A stretch of DNA of 9,416 nucleotides from assembly GCA_046482845.1 (NCBI GenBank), contig JAWOEJ010000105.1, positions 1-9,416 on the forward strand, read 5' to 3'. The stretch's first letter is position 1. Every line of letters starts with the position of its first letter. The translations under genes were made by a program, and so were the position numbers. Shown in pieces: positions 1-5,325 of this stretch. A model generated the notes under the pieces. That model saw only the letters and a program-made list of their open reading frames with translations. It was not told the origin of the DNA and made no database searches. The stretch is from DATFJZ01 sp046482845. Its GTDB lineage: Bacteria; Desulfobacterota; Desulfobacteria; Desulfobacterales; Desulfobacteraceae.

Positions 1-1
1 C

Positions 2-148
2 GGGCTTTCAGAAACCCTTGCCATGGTTGAAAAAAAATTAATCCAGAGGGCCATGTCCAGGGCCGGCAATATTCAGACAGAAGCCGCTAAACTCCTTGGA
101 ATAGGAAAAAGCGGCCTCAGCCAGAAAATCAAAAAATACGGGTTGTAG
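2..148 (+). CDS. Fis-type HTH C-terminus of a sigma-54-dependent activator (5'-truncated)
   Basis: The reading frame is open from the window edge to TAG at 146-148 and gives the last 49 residues of a protein. The sequence has the form of the Fis-family DNA-binding domain that ends NtrC-class sigma-54 activators: a helix with EKKLIQRAM, then GNIQTEAAKLLGIGKSGLSQKIKKYGL, where AAKLLGI is the first helix of the HTH and SGLSQKIKKYG the recognition helix. This domain binds the enhancer DNA upstream of sigma-54 promoters; the receiver and AAA+ domains would lie outside the window. A free-standing Fis-like protein is less likely but cannot be excluded, because the N-terminus is not visible. Its target genes cannot be inferred. 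It is convergent with the TPR gene at 295-975. Confidence 0.85.
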   Translation, partial: GLSETLAMVEKKLIQRAMSRAGNIQTEAAKLLGIGKSGLSQKIKKYGL

Positions 149-200
149 CCGGCCCCCTTTTCCCATTTCAGTGATCCCTTAACCCAAGAGATTACGCTCA

Positions 201-300
201 GAAAAAGTCTGATCTCCTTTGGTTCTCAATGTTCCTGACAGGCAACCGCTGGGGGCGGCGCTCGGCCCTTCCATAAAAACTTGTTAACCGAGTTTTATGT
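201..300. repeat. Partial copy of the dispersed palindromic repeat found at 1906-2003
   Basis: These 100 bases align almost end to end with 1906-2003. The shared blocks include GGTTCTCAATGTTCCTGACA and its continuation (221-255 against 1926-1960) and CCATAAAAACTTG(T/A)TAACCGAG (about 270-292 against 1978-2000). A variable stretch of about ten bases separates the blocks. Bases 248-260 (GCTGGGGGCGGCG) also match the reverse complement of the left arm of the full element (1781-1793), so this copy mixes parts of both arms. It lacks the partner inverted arm and is therefore a truncated or solo copy. Its right edge contains the TAA stop of the minus-strand TPR gene. A weak hairpin ATAAAAACT/AGTTTTAT lies at about 272-298. 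Confidence 0.8.
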
Positions 301-975
301 ACCCAGCCTGCTCTCTGCAAGGGGCAGATACAGAGAATCTTTGTGGTTTGAAACAATTTTTTCAAAACAGGCCTGGCTTTCTTTGTCTTTTCCCGAGGCA
401 GAAAGGGACATCCCCAGGTTGAACAGGGCTTCATCCTTTAGAAAATCATTGTCTCCCTGTACAATTTTCTGAAAATAGCCTGCAGCCCGGTCATACGCAT
501 TAAGGGCCTGACAGGTCCGTCCCAGGGAGTTCAGCAGAAGATTGCGCATCACCGGATCATTTTTAAACTCACCCAGGGCAGACTGATAAAGGTCAAGGGC
601 GGTCTTAAACTCTGATGCCCTGTAGGCGATCTCTGCAAATCTTACCATGGCCAACCGGCCTGAAGCCGTGTTTGCATATTCATCAAGTATTGTTTTAAAA
701 TCATCTTTTACATCCGCATACCCCTGAACAGGATCTTCAGCCCTGCTGTAAGTTTCAACAGCATTGTCAAGGAGCTCCGAGGCTCTGATGCCGGCTGATT
801 TTATACTGTAAATTGTACCGGAAAAGATAACAACAACCGCCAGAACAGCGCAGGAAACCCAGATAATCTGTTTTTTGTACTGTACAGCCCTTTCAACTGC
901 CCTGTTCATGGCTTCAATAAAGGGGTCAGGCTGTTCAAGCTCTCTTCTGCGCGCGCGGGAAATTTTGTCTACCAT
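295..975 (-). CDS. Membrane-anchored tetratricopeptide-repeat protein (YfgM-like topology)
   Basis: This 226-residue protein begins with a charged cytoplasmic stretch (1-35). One transmembrane helix follows (about 36-57, IIWVSCAVLAVVVIFSGTIYS), and the rest is helical, presumably on the periplasmic side. TPR-like helix pairs can be seen from about residue 104: AMVRFAEIAYRASEFKTALDLYQSAL, then LGRTCQALNAYDRAAGYFQKIV, then EALFNLGMSLSASGKDKESQACFEKIV. Short N-terminal anchor plus TPR is the layout of YfgM (a SecYEG/PpiD partner) and of other envelope scaffold proteins; the exact role cannot be read from sequence. The ATG at 975-973 follows a strong Shine-Dalgarno, AGGAGG (complement of 987-992), 11 nt away. 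It may be co-transcribed with the SH3b gene upstream, but 266 bp containing heptamer repeats lie between them. Its stop codon lies inside the repeat at 201-300, so its C-terminus may have been set by that repeat. Confidence 0.85.
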   Translation of the reverse strand: MVDKISRARRRELEQPDPFIEAMNRAVERAVQYKKQIIWVSCAVLAVVVIFSGTIYSIKSAGIRASELLDNAVETYSRAEDPVQGYADVKDDFKTILDEYANTASGRLAMVRFAEIAYRASEFKTALDLYQSALGEFKNDPVMRNLLLNSLGRTCQALNAYDRAAGYFQKIVQGDNDFLKDEALFNLGMSLSASGKDKESQACFEKIVSNHKDSLYLPLAESRLGT

Positions 976-1000
976 TTATTTACTATCCTCCTGATTTTTT

Positions 1001-1091
1001 ATGAAAGCCATCAGCCGTCAGCCATCAGTACTCAGCTAACAGCTAACAGCTAACAGCTAACAGCTAACAGCTAACAGCTAACAGCTTTCAT
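1001..1091. repeat. Heptamer tandem array, first block
   Basis: Read in steps of seven from 1001, the units are ATGAAAG, CCATCAG, CCGTCAG, CCATCAG, TACTCAG, then seven perfect CTAACAG units (1036-1084), and the closing CTTTCAT (1085-1091). The CAG ending is invariant in the central units while the first four bases vary. This is the style of the short heptameric tandem repeats known from cyanobacteria and several other bacterial genomes. The array lies 25 bp upstream of the TPR gene start, so it sits in that gene's leader or promoter region. It has no coding value: the unit length of seven rotates through all frames. Confidence 0.95.
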
Positions 1092-1135
1092 GCTTTGTTG
1101 TGCCTGTTAATGCATAAACGTTATATGAAAGCTGT
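1081..1135. repeat. 11-bp inverted repeat joining two heptamer arrays
   Basis: ACAGCTTTCAT (1081-1091) is the exact reverse complement of ATGAAAGCTGT (1125-1135), with 33 bases between. The left arm is the end of the first heptamer block and the right arm is the head of the second. The stem could form a hairpin in DNA or RNA, but it has no T-tract and is not a convincing terminator. Confidence 0.7.
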
Positions 1136-1171
1136 CAGCCTTCTGTACTCAGCTATCAGCTATCAGCTTCC
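1125..1171. repeat. Heptamer tandem array, second block
   Basis: In seven-base register from 1125 the units are ATGAAAG, CTGTCAG, CCTTCTG, TACTCAG, CTATCAG, CTATCAG and CTTCCAG. The head (ATGAAAG, then two or three variable units, then TACTCAG) repeats the head of the block at 1001, but with exactly one heptamer fewer between ATGAAAG and TACTCAG. This suggests duplication of the array followed by gain or loss of units. The remaining bases up to the end of the SH3b gene at 1242 show no further structure that I can support. Confidence 0.85.
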
Positions 1172-1241
1172 AGTCAATAATTACAAATTTTTTCCTGCTG
1201 GTAACGGATGGCTGGTTCCTGACGGCCTAGGTAACACCAGG

Positions 1242-1724
1242 CTACCACACAAGGGTTTTGTAAATCCATCCCGTATCTCCGTCGGAATGTTCAATTTTCA
1301 GCCAGTTTCCTTTTCTGGCAAGCACCTTAAAGGGCACGCCCTTTTCAACCAGAAAGGTCACAGAATTATCCGTGCCCGGACCTGTGCGGACATTGCATTC
1401 ATCTTTGATGGTTATGACCGACCGGGTTTTGCCGACCAAAGAGTCATGCACCCATCCCGAATCCCCTTCAAAATCAGTAAACCGATACCATTTCCCTTTT
1501 TTTTCAACAATGTTAACGGGATGGTACTGCTCCACCTGCCATAGAACCTCATGGTCTGTCCCCGGTCCGGACCGGATATTTGCAATTTTAGATTCAATGC
1601 ACAGCCGCTCTTCTCCCCGGGCCGGTACTGCCATCATCACCATGATCATCATAATCATCATGGCGGTTCCTGCCATGACAGCGGATATTCTTGTGTATTT
1701 ACAGGCTTTCATAGAATTCATCAT
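1242..1724 (-). CDS. Secreted protein with two bacterial SH3 (SH3b) domains
   Basis: The protein has 160 residues if started at the ATG of 1724-1722. It opens with a signal peptide: a basic stretch MKACKYTR, then a hydrophobic core made largely of Met and Ile (MMIMMIMVMM), with likely cleavage after VPA or VPARG. Two SH3b domains follow, at about residues 39-96 (NIRSGPGTDHEVLWQV ... GKWYRFTDFEGDSGWVHDSLV) and 100-158 (NVRTGPGTDNSVTFLVEKG ... GNWLKIEHSDGDTGWIYKTLV). Each carries the N-(I/V)-R-x-GPGT turn and the closing D-x-GW typical of the family. SH3b domains usually bind peptidoglycan or proline-containing ligands; no catalytic domain is attached, so a cell-wall or envelope-binding adaptor role is inferred. 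AAGG sits 5 nt before the chosen ATG. A GTG at 1730, an ATG at 1721 and an ATG at 1712 (giving a typical MK start) are alternatives. The TPR gene lies downstream on the same strand. Confidence 0.88.
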   Translation of the reverse strand: MMNSMKACKYTRISAVMAGTAMMIMMIMVMMAVPARGEERLCIESKIANIRSGPGTDHEVLWQVEQYHPVNIVEKKGKWYRFTDFEGDSGWVHDSLVGKTRSVITIKDECNVRTGPGTDNSVTFLVEKGVPFKVLARKGNWLKIEHSDGDTGWIYKTLVW

Positions 1725-1758
1725 TACCACCTTGTCCTGTCCTGTTACTCTATTACTC

Positions 1759-2076
1759 GATCATCAAGTTTTTTGAATACCGCCGCCCCCAGCAGTTGCC
1801 TGTCAGAACAGCGACCGACGGAGGACTTTTTCCCTGCCAGGCTAAAAATCGGCGACCTGCGGCCACTGGTCCTCAAACAGCTTGATTTTTTTAACGCCTG
1901 GCAGGGAAAAAGTCTTATCTCCTTAGGTTCTCAATGTTCCTGACAGGCAACCGCTGGGGGCTCTTAATCGGTCCTTCCATAAAAACTTGATAACCGAGTA
2001 TTAACAAATTTTTTTGTAAAAAAACCAAATTAAGAGCAACTGCCGGGAGCGCTGTTCAAAAAATTTGATCATCAAG
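1759..2076. mobile_element. MITE-like palindromic element with flanking 10-bp direct repeats
   Basis: The stretch is bounded by direct repeats GATCATCAAG at 1759-1768 and 2067-2076, which could be a target-site duplication. Just inside are imperfect inverted ends: about 1769-1799 (TTTTTTGAATACCGC ... GCAGTTGC) against the complement of about 2036-2063 (TTTTTTGAACAGCGC ... GCAGTTGC). Nested inside is a second, stronger set of inverted repeats. Bases 1785-1810 pair with 1935-1961 with one mismatch and one indel, 1824-1842 pair perfectly with 1896-1914 (19 bp), and AAAAATC 1844-1850 pairs with 1884-1890. A third pair, GCTCTTAAT 1960-1968 and ATTAAGAGC 2029-2037, makes a separate hairpin on the right. 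No credible gene lies within it, so it would be non-autonomous. A relative of the right half is at 201-300. It could instead be a REP/BIME-type palindromic unit or a structured non-coding RNA. Confidence 0.6.
1824..1914. repeat. Perfect 19-bp inverted repeat, core hairpin of the palindromic element
   Basis: GACTTTTTCCCTGCCAGGC (1824-1842) is the exact reverse complement of 1896-1914. The stem continues inward through AAAAATC/GATTTTT and leaves a loop of about 33 bases (1851-1883) rich in GC. With the outer arms 1785-1810/1935-1961 it forms a cruciform-capable structure of about 175 bp in total. Confidence 0.85.
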
Positions 2077-2083
2077 TGTCAGG

Positions 2084-2097
2084 AATGTTTAAACATT
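2084..2097. repeat. Perfect 14-bp palindrome next to the feoB stop codon
   Basis: AATGTTTAAACATT reads the same on both strands and lies 10 bp beyond the feoB stop. On the + strand it is followed by a short T run (2098-2101), so it has a weak terminator shape in the + direction only. On the minus strand, where feoB needs a terminator, the T-tract is missing. No better feoB terminator was found. Confidence 0.45.
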
Positions 2098-2107
2098 TTT
2101 TCACCAA

Positions 2108-4255
2108 TCAGCTGAACCCAAGAATCATCCCCCCCTGATATACCAGAAAAGAAGCTGTCCATGCAACTGCTGTTGTATAAAAGAGGTTGAATATCGCCCA
2201 GTTTCCTGATGTTTCCTTCCAGATGGTCATTACCGTGGCAAGGCAGGGCACATAAAGCAGTACAAAAATCATCATGGAAAGGGCGGTAAGGGGAGTCATT
2301 CCGGAATTTCTCAGCGCATCCTTCAAGGCTTCAGACTTGTTTTCTCCAACGCCGTAAAGTACTCCCATGGTACTGACCACCACTTCCTTGGCCACCAGAC
2401 CCGTTAAAAGCGCGACCCCGGACCGCCAGTCAATGCCAAGGGGGGCAAGTGCCGGCTCCATGAATCTGCCGATCCTGCCGATATAGGATTTGGCGACCCG
2501 CTCCTGTTCCTTTTGTTTTTCAATATCTGCTATTGCTGCCTCAAGTTCTTCGTCCCCATGGGGAATACTCATGGTGTACTGGTTTTTCACCTTTTCAATT
2601 TCACTGGAATAATCCCTTGAGAACTCAACATCCCTTGGAAAAGAAGACAGGGCCCATATAATGATGGAGCCGATAAAAATAACCCCTCCCATTTTTTTTA
2701 AAAACATTTTACTGCGTTCCCACATATGAAACACAAGGCTTTTAAGCATGGGCACCCGGTAGGAGGGCAGTTCCATCACAAAGGGCGCCTCCTCCCCTTT
2801 TAAAAGCGTTGACCTGAAAAGACGTCCCGATAAAACCGCAATCACAATACCGGTAATATACAGCCCGAAAATAACACTGCCGGCCTGATTTCCAAAAAAA
2901 GTGCCTGCCAGAATAATGTAAACGGGCAGTCTGGCAGAACATGACATGAACGGAGTGATAAGTGTTGTCAGTATTCGGTCTTTTCTGTTTTCCAGCGTTC
3001 TTGTGGCCATTATGGCCGGCACACTGCATCCAAACCCCATGAGCATGGGAATAAAGGATTTGCCGTGGAGCCCCACACTGTGCATGACACGGTCCATTAA
3101 AAATGCCGCCCTGGCCATATATCCGGTATCTTCAAACAGGGCAATGCAGAAGAACAATATCAATATGTTGGGCAGAAAGATAACCACACTGCCGATACCT
3201 GTGACAATACCGTCAAGGACAAGGCTTTTGAACAGGGATGGCGGCATGACATGGTCAAAAAGAGTGTAAACAAGGCCGACTCCCTTTTCTATCCAATCCA
3301 TGGGATAGGCGCCCAATGAAAAGGTCATCTGGAACATCAGCCAGATAAAGAAAAGAAACACTGGAAAACCAAGGAACCTGTTTGTCAGGACAAAATCAAT
3401 ATTCCTTGAAATATCCGCCCTTTTTCTGGCGGAAACCAATACAGCCTTTTTTACAATTCCCGCAATAAATCCGTATCTGCCGTCTGTCAGGACAATTTCA
3501 GGATCTTCCTGAAAAAGATCTTCAATATGCTTTTGATAGGCTTCGGCAAGACTTAGGACCTCACCCGCCCCTTGTGCATCCAGTTTTCCCACCAGCTCCT
3601 TTACCTTGCTGTCATTTTCCAGCAGCTTGATGGCTGTCCAGCGCACAGGGCAGCGCACCAGACCGGGAAGATGGACGTCAATGGCTTCCATAAGCCCTGC
3701 AATACATTTTTCAATTTCCCGGTTGTATTTAACTTTTCTTCCCTTTTTGCCGGCAGGGGAGGCTTCTGCTTCCTCAATGGCAGTTTCAACCACAAGGTCT
3801 GTTCCCTGGTTGCGGTTTCCCACGGTAAAAATAACAGGCAGACCCAGCAGCTGGGACAATTTATGTTCATCTATCTTTATGCCCTTGGATTTGGCAAGAT
3901 CCGCCATATTAAGGGCAAACACCACAGGGCGGTCCAGCTCCATGATCTGCATGGCAAGATACAGGCTTCTTTCCAGATTGGCCGCATCAATGATGCAGAC
4001 CACCACATCAGGCTGTTCATAAAGAATAAAATCCCGGGCAGCAATTTCCTCCAGGGAAAAGGGAGTGAGGCTGTAAGTCCCCGGCAGATCCACAATTTTA
4101 ATACTGCAGTCCCCTTTTTTCAGAAACCCTTCTTTTTTCTCAACTGTAACACCGGGCCAGTTCCCGACCTTTTGATGGGCCCCGGTAAGATTGTTAAATA
4201 TGGTGGTTTTTCCGGAATTGGGATTGCCGGCAAGGGCAATGGTAAAATGCTTCAT
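2108..4255 (-). CDS. feoB: Ferrous iron transport protein B (FeoB)
   Basis: FeoB is the inner-membrane Fe(II) permease with an N-terminal G-protein domain. All parts can be seen in 715 residues, a normal length. G1 is GNPNSGKT (10-17), G2 is Thr37 in GVTVE, G3 is DLPG (56-59), G4 is NMAD (116-119) and the G5 loop is VGNRNQG (145-151). A helical GDI-like region runs to about 285. The membrane part with two Gate domains follows, with the conserved Cys in GFGCSVPAIMATRTLENRKDR (Cys410), MSCSARLPVY (Cys439) and VPCLATVMTIWKE (Cys671), and GLVAKEVVVSTMGVLYG at 619-635. A charged, probably coiled soluble loop of about 50 residues (541-592) interrupts the C-terminal half. The start codon overlaps the stop of the Fur-FeoA-FeoA gene in the form TAATG, so translation is probably coupled. 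No feoC or separate feoA is visible. Confidence 0.98.
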   Translation of the reverse strand: MKHFTIALAGNPNSGKTTIFNNLTGAHQKVGNWPGVTVEKKEGFLKKGDCSIKIVDLPGTYSLTPFSLEEIAARDFILYEQPDVVVCIIDAANLERSLYLAMQIMELDRPVVFALNMADLAKSKGIKIDEHKLSQLLGLPVIFTVGNRNQGTDLVVETAIEEAEASPAGKKGRKVKYNREIEKCIAGLMEAIDVHLPGLVRCPVRWTAIKLLENDSKVKELVGKLDAQGAGEVLSLAEAYQKHIEDLFQEDPEIVLTDGRYGFIAGIVKKAVLVSARKRADISRNIDFVLTNRFLGFPVFLFFIWLMFQMTFSLGAYPMDWIEKGVGLVYTLFDHVMPPSLFKSLVLDGIVTGIGSVVIFLPNILILFFCIALFEDTGYMARAAFLMDRVMHSVGLHGKSFIPMLMGFGCSVPAIMATRTLENRKDRILTTLITPFMSCSARLPVYIILAGTFFGNQAGSVIFGLYITGIVIAVLSGRLFRSTLLKGEEAPFVMELPSYRVPMLKSLVFHMWERSKMFLKKMGGVIFIGSIIIWALSSFPRDVEFSRDYSSEIEKVKNQYTMSIPHGDEELEAAIADIEKQKEQERVAKSYIGRIGRFMEPALAPLGIDWRSGVALLTGLVAKEVVVSTMGVLYGVGENKSEALKDALRNSGMTPLTALSMMIFVLLYVPCLATVMTIWKETSGNWAIFNLFYTTAVAWTASFLVYQGGMILGFS

Positions 4256-5202
4256 TATCTGACCTTTTCCATGGTAATATGGGAGGCTTCTTCTACACGA
4301 AGGGACACATGATATCCCTTGACAATCACTTCAACAGGATCCTTCAGGGGCGCATATTTCTCAACGTACACCTTTGTCCCCCTGTTCAGCCCCATTTCAA
4401 GCAGCCGCCGGCGAAGAAAGGTTTTGCCGGCCACCCGGACAATCACCCCTTCCTGGCCCTGCTTCATCTCACTGAGGAGCTTTGTTTCTCCGGGAGGTTC
4501 CAGGAGTTTGACCTCTGCCGGCCCCGGGTCGGCACGAATCACCATGATTTTTTTTGCCAGGCCCAGACCAATTACATACCGATGGTCCCCGGAAGCAATC
4601 ACCATCTGCCCTCCCGGCTGCACCGTGACCACTTCAATGTCATCGCCTATCCGCAATCCCATGGAGGTAAGGCGCATATGGGCTTTTTTACCGCCCCTGA
4701 GCTCTCTTATTTCAAAGGTCTCTCCGGCCTTTGCCATGGAAAGGGACATGATAAGGTCCCTTTTATTCTGGCACCGGGCACACAGCCCGTAAATCTCCAT
4801 TCTATGGCGAAGCATCTGAAACCCGTAGGCTGCTGCAAGATCTGCCTGCTGTTTCTCCAGGGCTTCATCCTTAAACTCCAGAATTTCACCGCATTTGGTA
4901 CACACCATATGATCGTGGTGAAACCCCAGATGCCTGTGTTCGTATCGTATGGGGCCGTCATCAAATTTAACCCGGTGAGAAAACCCGAATCTGCAGAGCA
5001 GCTCCATGGTCTCAGCGATAAACCCCGGTTCCATGGACATGTTTTCCTTTTCCAGTTGCCGGGAAATATCCTGACATGTCACATGGTTTTCCATTTTCAA
5101 AAAAACGTCAAGGATCTGAAACCGTTTATCAAATTCATTTACACCCTGCTCTGTCAGCAGTTTTTTAAACTGATCTTTCTCGCTCTCATGTTTGTCACTC
5201 AT
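4255..5202 (-). CDS. Fur-family domain fused to two FeoA domains
   Basis: This 315-residue protein has three parts. Residues about 12-146 are a Fur-family repressor domain with HHDHMVCTKC (95-104), a second CxxC (Cys141, Cys144), Glu88 in YEH, Glu109 in LEF and His133, so the usual regulatory-metal and structural-zinc ligands are all present. Residues about 152-225 and 240-312 are two FeoA (SH3-like) domains, each with the signature RLTSMGLRIGD or RLLEMGLNRGT and ending in VIGLGLAKKIMV or VSLRVEEASHITM. FeoA partners FeoB in the cytoplasm; Fur senses Fe(II) and represses uptake genes. The family's ATVYR at the recognition helix is replaced (IAE at 62-64, so Tyr-Arg becomes Ala-Glu), and DNA specificity or DNA binding itself may therefore differ. 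The ATG at 5202 is preferred over an upstream in-frame TTG at 5250, because a promoter-like -10 box at 5254-5259 would place the transcript start downstream of that TTG. The Shine-Dalgarno is weak. It overlaps feoB by one base. Confidence 0.93.
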   Translation of the reverse strand: MSDKHESEKDQFKKLLTEQGVNEFDKRFQILDVFLKMENHVTCQDISRQLEKENMSMEPGFIAETMELLCRFGFSHRVKFDDGPIRYEHRHLGFHHDHMVCTKCGEILEFKDEALEKQQADLAAAYGFQMLRHRMEIYGLCARCQNKRDLIMSLSMAKAGETFEIRELRGGKKAHMRLTSMGLRIGDDIEVVTVQPGGQMVIASGDHRYVIGLGLAKKIMVIRADPGPAEVKLLEPPGETKLLSEMKQGQEGVIVRVAGKTFLRRRLLEMGLNRGTKVYVEKYAPLKDPVEVIVKGYHVSLRVEEASHITMEKVR

Positions 5203-5253
5203 ATTCAGCCCACTTGTTTTTTTTGGCGTATTTGTTGTGAAAAATGACAATAT

Positions 5254-5282
5254 AAACTATTACATTCATGTAAAGATGTCAA
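5254..5282 (-). promoter_or_regulatory. Candidate sigma-70 promoter of the fur-feoA-feoA/feoB operon
   Basis: On the minus strand a perfect -35 box TTGACA (complement of 5277-5282) is followed after exactly 17 bp by TAGTTT (complement of 5254-5259). The -35 is strong and the -10 matches only three consensus bases. Transcription would start near 5247, giving a leader of about 45 nt to the ATG at 5202. Prediction from sequence only. Confidence 0.5.
5260..5273. promoter_or_regulatory. Candidate operator palindrome inside the feo promoter spacer
   Basis: TTACATTCATGTAA is an inverted repeat with 6-bp perfect arms and a 2-bp centre. It fills most of the spacer between the predicted -35 and -10 boxes and abuts the -10, a classical position for a repressor. 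It does not match the standard Fur box (GATAATGATAATCATTATC). That would fit a regulator whose recognition helix differs from standard Fur, but nothing in the sequence proves which protein binds here. It could also affect the divergent gene at 5326. Confidence 0.45.
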
Positions 5283-5325
5283 TTTGAAACTTACCCTTAA
5301 CATTGGATCAAAAAAAGAATAAAAT

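Noticed and set aside
1001..1171. CRISPR array
   Set aside because: Units are only seven bases long with no spacers, and no cas genes are nearby.
1095..1943. Long + strand frames across the SH3b gene and palindromic element
   Set aside because: They lie opposite the clear SH3b gene or run through the hairpins; no domain pattern and no start signals.
1785..1961. Integron attC site or rho-independent terminator
   Set aside because: The palindrome is large, but no attC core sites or integrase are visible, and the stems are not followed by a T-tract after a gene end in the right direction.
4279..5247. A 322-codon + strand frame opposite the Fur-FeoA-FeoA gene
   Set aside because: It is the antisense shadow of a gene with obvious Fur and FeoA motifs, and its own translation shows no recognisable pattern.
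5205..5325. Canonical Fur box upstream of the feo operon
   Set aside because: No stretch resembles GATAATGATAATCATTATC; only the different palindrome at 5260-5273 is present.
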